Shown piece by piece: positions 18,950 through 29,845 of a stretch of DNA of 64,000 nucleotides. Position 1 is the stretch's first letter. Each line of letters opens with the position of its first letter. This stretch comes from Cliona cf. orientalis. Its lineage: Eukaryota; Porifera; Demospongiae; Clionaida; Clionaidae. Both the position numbers and the translations under genes were made by a program. The notes under the pieces were generated by a model. It did no database searches, was not told the DNA's origin, and saw nothing but the letters and a program-made list of their open reading frames with translations. Location of the stretch: NCBI GenBank assembly GCA_963930775.1, contig OZ005690.1, positions 2,154,225-2,218,224 of the forward strand, in the 5' to 3' direction.

Positions 18950-19626
18950 ACGTGACTCAGGCTATAACAACGGTATATGCTACAATATAACAAGAAACCC
19001 TAAATTGTTTAATTAAAGGCATTATGTCACGTTATAACCGGGCTGATTTGCCTACTCTAGTATTTGAACCAGCTCGCCCACGCAGTAAATGAACAATGGG
19101 TGTGGCGGATGCATAGTTGATAAGCCGAGTTCAAGGCGCGCGTGCGGCACGTTCAAATCTGTCTGCTGAGGCACGCTCTGTCGGGCATTCGACTTTTCAG
19201 GCATCTTGCAAGCTCTCCAACTTTTACTTATTGGTGTTCTTGCTATTTTGGCTGCCGTTAACTAGAGTTTGCAGGGTTCTCAAATTGACAATTGCAAACA
19301 GTGCTTTTCGCTGCACGTATTCGATTTCCGCGTACTTCCATGGACTATATATACCATGGTACTGGGAGTGCCCGTACTTCCTGTACTCACTTTAACTAAA
19401 TTAATTTTTTTAGCTTATACTATTAAGCTTATTGAGAAGCAATTACGCCTTATATAGTGACACAATGCCTTTAATAATATTATGAGCATTGATCTTTAAA
19501 AATTTGTTCTTTTTTACTTTTCAGCATTAGAGTAATGGGTCTACTAAATGGGAAAAACGGGCTGAGTTTTTGAAAATGGTCAAAAAAAATAATAGGCAAG
19601 AAAAAAAGGAATAATTCAATTAAGCC
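18950..19626. other. No gene confirmed
   Basis: 19340-19382 (TTCCATGGACTATATATACC..CCGTACTTCC) is an inverted match to 8266-8310, so at least part is interspersed repeat. Confidence 0.35.
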
Positions 19627-20254
19627 CTAATGGCCACCATCATTACCATTATCATCCCGATCACCACCACTGTAATCGTTGCCATGACTATTGCCAGTTT
19701 TAACTCCAGTAGTTTCAACAGATACTTGACCACCTTCTTGAGTTATAGTGTTATGATCACCCTTAATAGAACCAGCAGTACCACTAGCAGAACTGTTAGG
19801 TCCAGTAGCTTTAACAGTTCCTTGAACACCTTTTTGAATTATAGTGTTATTATCACCCTCAATAGAACAAGCAGCACCACTAGCAATACTTCTAGGACCA
19901 GTAGTTTCAACAAATACTTGAACACCTTTTTGAATTATAGTGTTATGATCACCCTCAATAGAACCAACAGCACCACTAGCACAACTTCCAGTGCCAGTAG
20001 CTTTAACAGTACTATGAGCGTTACGTTGACCACTAGCAAAGCCAATGCCTGCATTGGAGTATGAATGAGTGGGGGTCATGCATATTAAAAAAAGAGTGAT
20101 GAATCTGCTATTGCATTATGACTGATACACATGTACTATGCTCAATTGTGATGCTTACTGTATTCCGATAAATAGGTCTGAAGTGCCAATAAAGTTGAAA
20201 CAGCAATAGCAGATCTTACCACCAGCGGAGTTTGTGTCAACCTGAAGCCCATTT
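19627..20254 (-). CDS. Hydrophilic 35-residue-repeat protein, last two exons
   Basis: Exon 20048-19627 (minus) follows the acceptor CATACTCCAATGCAG and ends in a stop. It encodes three 35-residue repeats with the core ASG.AGSIEGDHNTIIQKGVQ separated by V..TTGP segments, then a GND/GGD-rich tail. A preceding 35-nt exon 20254-20220 (acceptor GATCTGCAG, donor GTAAGA) joins in phase and encodes GLQVDTNSAG, which runs into GIGFASGQ. The repeated 'GDhNTI' strands look like stacked beta-turns, as in solenoid or adhesive proteins, but no family was recognised. The first exons are missing. The repeats are also a DNA minisatellite of about 105 bp, so copy number may vary between individuals. Confidence 0.55.
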
Positions 20255-20732
20255 CTGCAGATCAAGAGTATATTTTACTAGTATGTCTAGTGAGCACTAA
20301 TGCACTCTTTGTTATAGTAATTATAGATCTTGATTTCACAAAAAGTGACAGAGCTAACAGTAGAACTTCAAAACTAATGGATCTATAGTTTGGTACACAA
20401 CAGCTAGTAGGATTTATTAACTATATGTATAATCATTAGCTAGCTAGACCCAACAAGTCTACCTCATGCCAAAAAGCATCCAGCTAGCTACAGGGCCTTC
20501 TTCCTTCAGTATGTAGGTCTGGCTGAAAAAAATGCATGAAGTGCTTAAGCTTGTAGATCAGCTTCATACCTGGCCTACTTAACATAATTATGTTGCATGC
20601 TGAAAAGTGAGAGGAATGCTGGAAATAGGTCTAGGGATAAGGTTACTAGTAGACTGTCACTGGTGGGACGTGAGGCTTAGCAGGGTACAAGGGGGTTAGT
20701 CTCAGCATGATCAAGCCATGTGTGGAGATCTT
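20255..20732. other. No gene seen
   Basis: May hold upstream exons of the repeat-protein gene; none could be defended. Confidence 0.35.
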
Positions 20733-20935
20733 AGCTATTACCCTGCGCACATGCACAAGGGGTAAAGTAATCGGTCTGTATGTCTATCTCGTTGTTATCA
20801 GCACGAAAATTGCCAGCTCTCGAGACCTAGACATCTGTGCATGTTGTAAGGACAATAATTTGGTAAATATCTGTGAGAAACTGGTTTCGAATTCTGTATG
20901 CTTCGAATTGCTGAACATGGCTCACAAGGGATATA
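20733..20935 (-). repeat. Repeat family G, reverse copy
   Basis: ATTACCCTGCGCACATGCAC..AAGGGGTAAAGTAATCGGT and CTCGAGACCTAGACATCTG match the reverse of 26640-27042. Confidence 0.6.
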
Positions 20936-21027
20936 GCTAGCTATACATACACACTGTGAATTTAATGGAAATCAAACCATGCACGATTGCCGCTCATTTT
21001 CAAACTTTGGACCTTGTGAGCAAAATA

Positions 21028-21868
21028 CCGTATAGCGGGAAATTTTCGAGGGTATTAATTTTCGCTGTTTTCGCGGATCAGGGTGAATCCGCGAAATTTT
21101 ATACCTCGAAAATTTCCCGCTATACGGTATGACTTGACGACCCGTTCCTACACTGACTTAGCTCGAGCATGCGCAGTCCCACCAGCACATGATATCAGTA
21201 GAATGGGTGTGGTCGATATAAATCACAAGGCATGCTAAACAGAAACACAGTGTCTAGAGTGCCGGCAAATTTATGTACAAATTTATATTGCCATATGCAG
21301 GAGGGGGCGGGGACTAGGGCTATGTAAGAGTACAGTATTTTATATGGACTTACCGGCACTATAACGCTTAAATTGCGGTGCCGGCACCGGCACTGTAGAC
21401 ACAGCCAAACAGAAAATGCAGCGTTAGCTAGCCATTTTCGAAAGATACTGCCTCCTTTTCGAAGAAAGAGCGAACATATAGCTGACATTTTTCTTGGGAC
21501 GTGTCCAACTATTTTTGAAGACTCGGGTTTTGTGACAGCTATAGCGTAGGGGTTATGGACGTTGCCGGGCTCTCGGATACACGTCAGATTTTCTCCAATT
21601 TCAGCCTCCCAAATTCTTTGATACTCATGGTAGCCACGGATCATCGCCTCCATAACACAGCTTTGTAGTTCAGACATAGCTCGTGTTTAACACTACCTGC
21701 TATGATTTCGACGCACGTACGTATGAAAGAAGAGGGGCGTGGTTTTATTGCATCCAATTTGAGGGTGTGGCTTTGCCTCAGGGCTGATCCTCGAAAATTA
21801 AAACGCGAAATAGTTCAAAATCCCACATCCGCGAAAATAGCTACCCTCGAAAATTTCCCGCTATACGG
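21028..21868 (-). mobile_element. TIR element carrying a HIRAN-domain ORF, copy X
   Basis: CCGTATAGCGGGAAATTTTC at the left and CCCGCTATACGG at the right, with TA outside both (21026-21027, 21869-21870). The left 100 bp (21028-21127) are themselves a complete palindrome ending in the same terminus. The interior matches element Y (8377-9164) in reverse. No transposase; apparently a non-autonomous element that has carried a host-like exon. Confidence 0.75.
21195..21677 (-). CDS. HIRAN-domain fragment ORF
   Basis: From ATG 21677 (minus), 160 codons. Residues 1-78 follow the HIRAN pattern: GYHEYQRIWEAEIGENLTCI, REPGN..NPYAIAV, IVGHVPRKMS, LFLRKGGSI. HIRAN modules recognise DNA 3' ends in HLTF/RAD5-type proteins and occur alone in many invertebrate genes. 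After residue 78 the sequence loses all HIRAN character and ends in a low-similarity tail, so the domain is truncated by the element structure. Sequence before the ATG is shared with copy Y. Function is unlikely without the rest of the fold. Confidence 0.6.
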   Translation of the reverse strand: MSELQSCVMEAMIRGYHEYQRIWEAEIGENLTCIREPGNVHNPYAIAVTKPESSKIVGHVPRKMSAICSLFLRKGGSIFRKWLANAAFSVWLCLQCRCRHRNLSVIVPVSPYKILYSYIALVPAPSCIWQYKFVHKFAGTLDTVFLFSMPCDLYRPHPFY

Positions 21869-22130
21869 TATCCCAATTAATTTGAACATGATGACAGAAT
21901 TAATCAGAAGTTCAAATTATTGGCCCAAATAATATTATAGAATTCTTCATGGCACGGCATTAATGTTAATATTTACTACTGAGCCTTGTTTCCTAGGTAA
22001 TAAGCAGGAATTATATTCCATATCATACTTCCCATGGGGCAATACGTTCGATATGAAGATATCATACTTCCCCCAGGCGCGCGCCGCATACACGTGGTCT
22101 TATTGCACGCGCGATCGATCTGCTATACGC

Positions 22131-22226
22131 TAGTATAAAGCGCTCAGTCTGTTTGGCCAAACGTACAACAGTTTGAGCCTGGAAAGAGCCAGAGAGAAGT
22201 ACGCTAGCGATATCTACGGACTACTG
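22131..22226 (+). promoter_or_regulatory. Candidate promoter and first non-coding exon
   Basis: A TATAAA box at 22134-22139 lies in a CpG-richer stretch, followed about 90 bp later by a strong donor (CTACTG|GTGAGTG at 22226/22227). No downstream plus-strand exon was identified. Weak. Confidence 0.3.
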
Positions 22227-22357
22227 GTGAGTGTTTTCAGTATTAATAAGGGCTGATAGTGCTTTCCTCTACTAAAACAGGTAGTCTTGTGCCCAGACCC
22301 CACCCTCGAGGGTGGAGTCTAGCTCATGGTAACAATAATTTGTTCACAATATTCATG

Positions 22358-23843
22358 CTAAATTGACCATTGTTCGTCCGCTTCCTTTTTCCATACGTTG
22401 ATTGTTGCTGCTCGAACACCATACTTTTTTGCCATATCAGCATTAACACTAGCTATATATATAAACCTGGAATGTTGGTGGTCTTGCTTCCATCTCTTAA
22501 GGTACCATTAAATTGCGTGGGCGTGAGGTGGGGGATATGACACCTAAACCACATCAAAGTCATTAGTGAGGTGCATGTTGTGTAACCACGCCCTTTTAAT
22601 TGCACAGGTCTCAGGGGTGTGGCTGCTAGAGCCGGAAGTGTTCATTTAATATCCTCCATGGACCGGAAGCCGAGCCGGAAGGGAGGAGCCAGGCCACGCC
22701 CAAAACAGCCCCACCCTGTTCCCCAAGGACCACCATTCTCAATCAAGTGCCTACTAACCACCGGATGTCCACCGGAAGCCCACAATCAATCGCAATTAAA
22801 ACACACAGCTTCCTCAAGGCCAAAACACACACAAACACTTGGAGGCCGTTCTGCCACACCGCCCACGCAACAGCTCACCTCATTTCCTGTGTGGGCGGAG
22901 TAACAGCACGTCATCGCAACCACATCCGCTTCAAACCATCGTCAGCTTCCGTCCAGCCGTACAGGCCCCTCGATCGCACCGCCGTACAGTGCCTCATTAA
23001 CAGACATGGCCTCACCTTTGACCTCCTGCCACGCCCCCAAAGCCTCCTCGCGGGGTTCAAAGGTCACCACCGCATCCGGGACACGCCCACCTATCGCCGA
23101 GGCCAAGTCCCAGGCGCCGATGTCCAAGCACTGGCCCGTGAAGCCACGCCCAATCGGAAGCAATAAAACCTGCATTAACGCACACGCACACACTCCACAC
23201 AGTGCCAGGAACACGCCCACATGCTTAATTAGGCCTAATAAGCTTTTTTTTTTTTTTTTTTTTTTTTTGTCGTTGCGGTTAATAGTTAAGAAAGAATGCT
23301 TTGATCTTGCTTTGATGTGGGCAATTACCGGCCTTTTCTTCAGGGGCCACTTCCGGTCGCTAATTACACGCGCATAATCATCCCTGGCCGATTCTGGACA
23401 CGCCCACCTTCGACCAAAAGCACTCGTATGGCCTCTTCGGCCACGCCCCTTCACGATTCGCTAATTGAATTAGCCATTCCTGACGCTCACGCCCACGCAA
23501 TTAAATGGTACCTTAACAGATCTAATATGTACGTTATATTTTTCACATAGCGACTCATCACGCTTAAGTAACAATTCAGGATTGTCAAAAAAAGGATTGC
23601 TACTTGTAAATCTTAATGGTAAACAATCCCTAAGCCACCTTCGAACAGTTTGAACACTCATATGGTATTTTGTAGCTAATTCTTTGGGATCAGAGTGAGC
23701 TAAGCTTGCATCAGCATTCAAATCAGATACGAATCTACCTTTTGCTGTACGCCGGTTTGTCTTGGTCTTAGGACCAGGGTTCACTTTTCTATATCGCCAC
23801 TTAGCATCAGGAGTAAATGAAAAAGAGCCATAAATGGTAAAAT
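22358..23843 (-). pseudogene. Helix-turn-helix-repeat protein gene, exon split by a TTAA element
   Basis: The minus-strand coding segment 23843-23513 resumes in the same frame at 22496-22358 (stop TAG) once the TTAA-flanked insertion 22501-23512 and one TTAA are ignored. The peptide is basic at the start (RRTAKGRF) and then has three similar modules: ELATKYHMSVQTVRRW, LCEKYNVHIRSVKRW and DMAKKYGVRAATINVW. Each has the spacing of a helix-turn-helix recognition unit ending in W-K/R. The second module spans the insertion point, which makes the reading convincing. It is probably a DNA-binding protein, host or transposon-derived; the family was not recognised. A possible acceptor (TTTTCTTAAG) lies just before 23843. 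As it stands in this window the gene is broken. Confidence 0.68.
22501..23512 (-). mobile_element. TTAA element, copy 1 (1,012 bp)
   Basis: TIRs GGTACCATTAAATTGCGTGG / CCACGCAATTAAATGGTACC extend about 27 bp with one mismatch. TTAA lies at both borders (22497-22500, 23513-23516), as for piggyBac-type insertion. The interior is richer in GC than its surroundings and has a T-run of over 20 at 23245-23268. Its minus strand is open for 170 codons (23454-22942), with a hydrophobic start and the stretch TFEPREEALGAWQEVKGEAM; the plus strand is open as well. No transposase. Copies are at 51519-52531 and 62989-64000. Confidence 0.85.
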
Positions 23844-24176
23844 CTTAAGAAAATCTTTTAAGCATATCAGTGTACGATATTGAAACCATTTAGAATAAGC
23901 TACATACCCAGTAGCAACGAACAAAACACTACCAACAATGAGCAGCAAAAAAAAAAACACTATAACATCCAGATACAAACATGATAAATACCACCAATAA
24001 AATGTGCCACTAAAATTTAATTAGTATTTTTATCATAACTGTATGCAACACCCTGCCTCAAACACTGCTAGCGCTGCCATATAGTACAATGACTAGGAGT
24101 GATCCAATGCTACACATGTCACAAACAATAAAACAGCCCACAAATATGTATATACTAACAGGAATACCGGTGTCAT
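23844..24176. other. No further gene confirmed
   Basis: A minus-strand frame 23978-23781 encodes a hydrophobic peptide ending LSGDIEK. Its status is unclear (see findings). Confidence 0.3.
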
Positions 24177-25060
24177 AAAATTTTGGGGACCCCATGAAAG
24201 TGGGGACCCCGGGTCCCTATTTTCATTTTGATTTTGGGGACCTTTCCGTGAATTTGGGGACCCCCAGGTATAATCGAGTATAATTCGATATTCATAGTAG
24301 AAAATGAAGAATCAGTGGTTGCCATGAGTTTACTTGGTTCAGCGGAGCTCATAGTAGTTATTGTTAGGAGAAATTAGTGGTTAGCTAGAAACAGTATGGC
24401 TAGCTTGTTTAAAAGGCTGTGCACTCTTGTGGAAGTATCGATTTAGCAATCTTATGGTAATATAAAGGTCGTCAGCGCTTTGCACGTAATTGCATGCAGA
24501 CTGAAAACCCAATCTATTTTTCACTCTTTAGACAAACTTAGCTCAACTTTTTATGAAGTTTATGACTGTGCCAGGGTAGCTCTTGTGTATAAATTAAATT
24601 TACTCAGGCTTGTTAGCTACATACTGCTTGTTGGGAGATATATAGTTAGAAACATAAATTTAAAGTGGAGACATGGCCAGATATCATTCATTCTATGGGG
24701 TGTCAAATTCATTATTGGCAGGCATTTAGAAAAGTCTGGGGATTTATGAAAGTAGTGGACATTTACGTAAATCACAGTGGAAATTTGACATGAATCACAG
24801 TAGAAGACATTGATTTTTAGAGATGCTACAACTGTGGGTATTTATGAAAGTATATATTTACGTAAATCTTACTGGTAGTAGATATTATGTAAATTGCAGC
24901 AGATATTTACACAGTTTATGACAAATTCTGTAGCATGTGTGTAGTGGCAGATATTTAGTGATGTATGAAAGTAGTGGATGTTTACAAAAAAAACACAGTG
25001 GACATTAAATTAATGTCATCCCCATAGGTTGTGTGCTCTATGCTCCATATAAGAGGTGCC
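24177..25060. repeat. Repeat block D/E, inverted copy of 33660-34455
   Basis: 24180-24265 is rich in GGGGACCC and ATTTTGGGGACC words, inverted at 34305-34450. 24730-25010 contains degenerate units of the type TATGAAAGTAGTGGA.ATTTAC..AAATCACAGTGG, mirrored at 33670-34110 (TCCACTGTG..TAAACATCCACTAC). The two blocks therefore form a 9-kb-spaced inverted pair. Confidence 0.65.
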
Positions 25061-25655
25061 ATTTGTGTCAAATGTGACCCGCTATGGAAAAACCGACCAC
25101 TCGCGTTAAAATATGATCTTGCAGTAGGGGGTTCGATACTCGACTCAACGTTATTTTTCAAATTTTTTTTCTTTGGATATTCTGAAAGTATAGTCCTTTG
25201 CCCATCCATTTATAAAATTTCAGCGCGATCCGAGCTTGTTTAGTGTGTGTACCGCTCGAAAGAAAGAATGGCATTCAGTTTTAGCTGGCTACGTGAACGG
25301 ACCTACAGTCTTATCGATCTATTATAATCTACAAGTCGCGGTCGATCACCATGACGATACCCGCGCTTAATTAGCGAGCTAGCATAGCACAGTAAGTCAG
25401 TAGTGGCCGACTCGAGGCCCTTGTCTTGCTTTCGATCCTACACAGAGCAGCCACTCACCCTCGGCTCCACGATCGACGGCACCAGAAGTCAATCAAGAAG
25501 ACAGTCCCACCCATCCACCCCACCCCCTAATCATACAATACACTGTCATAATATATACTGAATTAAATTGTTTACTAAAATCAATATCAATGCCTAACTA
25601 TCTATGTAGACCAACAGAGCTCAACAGCAGCAGCCCAGTCCTGCCTGAGGGGGGC
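25061..25655. other. No gene confirmed
   Basis: 25440-25470 (minus) has a donor-like GGGTGAGTG, but no exon could be defended. Confidence 0.3.
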
Positions 25656-25659
25656 GGGG

Positions 25660-25774
25660 AGAAGAGAGAAAGAGATAGATGGAACGGGGGGAGAGGGGGG
25701 GAACAGACAGACAGAGAGAGAGAGACAGAAAGAGAGAGAGAGAGGGGGGGGAGAGAGAGAGTGAGAGAGAGAGG
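25660..25774 (+). repeat. GA-rich simple sequence
   Basis: Purine-only stretches of GAGAGAGA, GGGGGGAG and GACAGACAG. ORFs here are low-complexity shadows. Confidence 0.9.
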
Positions 25775-26150
25775 AGCTGAGGTAAATTACATGGACATAC
25801 ACGTACATTCACGGAAAATTTGACATGCATGTTACTTGTACAGTTATGGACGAGGATGAAGGAACTAGTACCTGTGCGGCAAACTTCATAAACAGCTACT
25901 GAGAAGACCTTGCCACTGTATCAGTCTCAGAATCACTGTTGAGTCAACAGCCACTATCCTCGTTGACGTCCACACTAACCCCAGCTCAACTGTGCCAGCT
26001 TGGATGATACATACCTGTCCCACCGTATACGATCTCATGCAAGACTAGTCGACTATCCTTCCTCATGTTTGTCGCCGGCTTTAAGCCCTTCTCTCCTTCC
26101 CCCTCGCCCCAATTTCTACAAGTACATCATACATGTACATGCACGCATAC
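25775..26150. other. No gene confirmed
   Basis: The minus strand around 25890-26010 stays open for about 40 codons but matches no family known to me. Confidence 0.3.
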
Positions 26151-26152
26151 AT

Positions 26153-26154
<2 letters not shown>

Positions 26155-26192
<38 letters not shown>
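26155..26192 (+). repeat. (CA)n microsatellite
   Basis: About 19 CA units. Confidence 0.95.
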
Positions 26193-26195
<3 letters not shown>

Positions 26196-26639
26196 TCAAC
26201 ATGCACACAAACTCTCCGTGTTTACTATATACGTACCTTAGCTTTCCAAATCTTAAACTAGAGCTCTGTAGAGCACATACCCCGCGCGCGCACATTGTGC
26301 AATCTATAGATTTACTTTCGGTGCATGCCATGATGGTTATAATTTTGTAAACTTCAGAGAAATAGAAAATTAATACTGCTTAGCCTACTGGGGGTTTTAG
26401 TGACACTTGAAAAACTGAGTGTTCTCTGCACCCAGACCTAGCCTGACCATAGATTATATATTCCCCTCCCCTGTGCCCAGGCAAGGAAGATATGAATTTC
26501 TACCTTTATTTTTTGTAATAATAGTAGTATAGCTGTCTTACATTATGATTGGTTCCAGATTTCAGTCACTATAGACATCACGAGCATTATTTAGAACATC
26601 GACGATCTTTACCTGTCATATGCTTGGCCACTTAGTTGT

Positions 26640-27042
26640 GCGCATGAGCAGAAAGTATGTGGGCACTGTCGATAGGCGTGGCTACGGTGGCCAACAAAAA
26701 AATCACTATTTGTGACGCTCGTGGACCGTATCCTTCGATTTCACGCATACTGAAGCCATTTTTTCGCCGAATTCGATTGATTCGTTGTGCTTACGAGTTG
26801 CTTAGACGCCTACATCTCGAGATATGGCGATTTTTGTGCTGATTCGTTGTGCTTACGAGTTGCTTAGACGCCTACATCTCGAGATATGGCGATTTTTGTG
26901 CTAACGACGACGACGACACAACCGATTACTTTACCCCTTGCACATGCATATGCATGCGCGGGGTAACAATGAGCAGACGACGACACAACCGATTACTTTA
27001 CCCCTTGCACATGCATATGCATGCGCGGGGTAACAATGAGCA
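26640..27042 (+). repeat. Repeat family G, main copy with two local tandem duplications
   Basis: 26779-26840 is repeated exactly at 26841-26902 (62 bp). 26909-26975 is repeated at 26976-27042 (67 bp). The rest matches the other family G copies. The last block ends CATGCGCGGGGTAA. Confidence 0.8.
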
Positions 27043-27999
27043 GACTCATCCTCACAGTGAGAGCATCACATCCAGTCGTTGGTAGACTCACAGCGCAGTA
27101 TAGAGCCTTCATTTTCTATAACAAAGGCTTATCACAACCTGCATAGCGCAGTACTGAGCCTTCAAAATACATTTTCTACAACAAAGGTAAACTGAGCTTT
27201 TCACAAACGTAGCTCATACCTAACAGTGCACACAGCTAGCTAGTAAATTCACAGCTACGAATGGCTATCTCATGTACTTCATGTTAAATTACACCCAGGG
27301 GTGTTTATTACATGCAGCCTTAGCTATAAGAACAATCATAGACAACTTATGAAGTGTAGAGTCCATCGCTTCTCTCGATATCTTCTCCCTAAGACCAGGA
27401 CTGCTGTACTGGCGCTCTCTCTGTGGCCATCTTTCCCGGCAAATTCATTATGGCGCTAACCGCGTGGTGTAATACGGAGCGTATACGGAAACATTGAACG
27501 TCGAGCTATGTACGTATGTACAAAACGCTCCGTTTCTCAAAAAATTGTGAACTGAGGCACGGGTAACCCGTGTACAATTTTTTGGCCATAACTCGGTTAG
27601 GAAGCTTTTTAGAGCCTGGCTCTTTGACCGTTGAACTCTACAGTAAATTCTGCGTCGATCTATACCCAAAACGCGATTTTCATAATAGGTGGTTATCTCA
27701 TAGATTATCTATGGTTATCTCAGTTTCATGCCTTGTTTCAAGACCATTATAATCATTAGCATAAGGAAATCTCATGGTCTGAATATTCGGAATCCAGGTT
27801 TCAAACTGTAAACAACTTAATGAGCTTTGGAACATTAGTTAATGCAAAGGAGTCAAAAGTAACTGTAATAATGCGTTTACCTCAAATTAATGATGTGTCA
27901 AATAATTCAACGGGTCATTAGGAATAATTCACCCTCCTCTGTATTAGCCATGGTTACTGCATGCATGCTGTCTAGCTTAGACTCTAATTACCCCGCGCG
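27043..27999. other. No gene seen
   Basis: Contains a small stem at 27538-27585 (AAAAAATTGT / ACAATTTTTT around GGGTAACCC). No exon recognised. Confidence 0.4.
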
Positions 28000-28260
28000 C
28001 ATGCTCAAGGGGTAAAGTAATCGGTCGTGTCGTCGTTATCGTTGTCATTGTCGTTGTTGTTGTCGCTGTTGTCGTTAGCAGAAAAATCGCCATATCTCGA
28101 GGTCTAGGCACCTGAGCGACTGGTAAGCACAATGAATCAGTCGCATTTGACGAAAAACGGGCTTCAGTGTGTTTCGAATCGAGGGATATGGTCCACGAGC
28201 GTCACAAATAGTGCCTTTTTATTAGCCTTCGTAACCACGCCTATTGACAGTGCCCACTCA
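28000..28260 (-). repeat. Repeat family G, reverse copy
   Basis: CGCGCATGCTCAAGGGGTAA, an imperfect GTCGTT/GTTGTC tract, CATATCTCGAGGTCTAGGCA, TGGTAAGCACAATGAATCAG and ACCACGCCTATTGACAGTGC are the reverse of family G. Confidence 0.75.
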
Positions 28261-28267
28261 ATGCATT

Positions 28268-28560
28268 GGGCTATTCCAGTTAATAAGGATACACCCCCAT
28301 GGAAGAACACTAATTAGTCTTCAGGGGTTTTATTTGGAGAATCTAATTTCTGTCTTATGGGCTCAAAATAACATTTAATAATTTGTCTGATGGGTATCTT
28401 AAATTAGATTAATAATTTGTCTGATGGGTAGATGGGTATTTTAAAGAAGTGAGGGAGAATCAAATCATACAATTAATTATTAATAATCAGGGATTCCCCC
28501 AGAATAGAATCCAAACCAGGTGCTTAATGATATTCATAGGGTTTTAATTAAGTTGTGGCT
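28268..28560. repeat. Left arm of a GGGCTATTCCAGTTAATAA element
   Basis: GGGCTATTCCAGTTAATAAG and CACCCCCATGGAAGAACACT are mirrored at 33260-33303. A related foldback is at 34469-34896. The interior repeats 'AATTTGTCTGATGGGTA' twice. Confidence 0.5.
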
Positions 28561-28754
28561 TTAAACTCCACCCATTTCTTTGATGTTTATCCAATTAGCC
28601 CAAAGTCAAACCGGGTGGCCCACCCTGATTCAGGTATGCTGGGGGAAACACTGAATAATAATAACCAAATAATTTACTCATCAGCCTTAAATTACATATA
28701 CATCTCAGATGCTCCCACAACCATGGTATCACAGTGCTATATTATTATAGTATA

Positions 28755-28939
28755 CAGTGCATGGAACCCCTCTATAAGGACATCCCTGAAATGATGAAAC
28801 CTCCCTTAATCAGGACACCATGCATGGTTCCAGCAACGTATAGCTAGAAAGGTGCCACCCCAGAAATGAGAACACTTTTGATCAGGACACCTTATTAAGC
28901 TGTCCCAATTCGGAATATACAGAGAATTCTACTCCACTG
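28755..28939. mobile_element. Possible pogo-like MITE remnant
   Basis: TA|CAGTGCATGGAACCCCTCTA ... CCACTG|TA with internal TAAGGACA and TCAGGACACC words. These resemble the 'CAG..aacCTCtatAAggACA' ends of Tigger/pogo MITEs. The TIRs match only over CAGTG. Confidence 0.4.
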
Positions 28940-29057
28940 TAGAAGTATTGAACCACACTATCACATATATCCTAGCTCTAGAGTATGTCTGTGCATACCA
29001 GGATAAATATAGGATAAACAAAAGGGGTCAGATATAGCTACCCGTTCAGACTAATCG

Positions 29058-29433
29058 TGACCTGCTCTGAGAAAAGGCACCACTCGGGATATTTCATAAA
29101 AAATGAGTTTTTAGCAAGGATTGATCTGTGTGTGCTGAATCCAATGGTGCAAGTTTCATAAAAATTTATATTGATCACAAGTGGAATCATGACCATTTTT
29201 ATACACACAGATAGATATAATATTCGATTTTCGGAAAATGCGTATATTTAATTAAATTTTGTATTAAATTGTATGTGTCCGAGAAATTGTTTGCGCCCAT
29301 AACGATAGTTTACATTTGCAACTATATAAACATAGCATATCAATATGTATATGAAGCCAAAATCCTATAGTTTCTGGTAAAGTAAAAAAAATGAAATTTT
29401 ATCCCGAGTGGTCCCTTTTCTCAGAGCGGTTCA
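29058..29433. repeat. Foldback repeat with CTCTGAGAAAAGG ends
   Basis: GACCTGCTCTGAGAAAAGGC plus CACTCGGGAT is mirrored by ATCCCGAGTGGTCCCTTTTC plus TCAGAGCGGTTC. The 375-bp interior has no ORF. Confidence 0.65.
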
Positions 29434-29593
29434 CAATTATTTGGATACATACTGATACACAGCCTAGCTTTAATTTACATCATGATTTTGGTTTTATAAT
29501 TTATCCCTAAAGATATAGATCGACCCCCTAGGGACATAATTTATATTATTGTCGACTTAGCTAATAATTATCCCTATGGAGAATTACGTAATA

Positions 29594-29845
29594 CCGTAGA
29601 GCTGGAAAATTTGGCAGGGAATAAAATTGGGTGGGTTGATGGTATGCCTCTAAATTAAATTCTGATCTGCATGCATGTAATATATGTACACATAATAACA
29701 AGAGAGTATAAGATAATAATATTATAGCGATACCATACCATAACTGCCAATTTAAAATCAATTTAAAGTGCTGAATAGTGTGAAATGCGCCATTGGGACC
29801 CAAATTGCCTAACTTATGTGACTGCCAATATTTTCACCTATATGG
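29594..29845. mobile_element. MITE family A, diverged copy
   Basis: TA|CCGTAGAGCTGGAAAATTTG ... TTTTCACCTATATGG|TA with family A interior words. Confidence 0.55.

Noticed and set aside
23245-23268. T-run in the TTAA element as the poly(A) tail of a SINE
   Set aside because: It lies in the middle of all three copies, with element sequence on both sides, and no duplication flanks it.
22942-23454. 170-residue protein spanning the A/T run as a firm gene call
   Set aside because: It includes a lysine run from the homopolymer, and the frame across the run differs among copies; only the 92-codon part is shared.
25590-25830. Charged or serine-rich ORFs over the GA tract
   Set aside because: Translations of a simple repeat.
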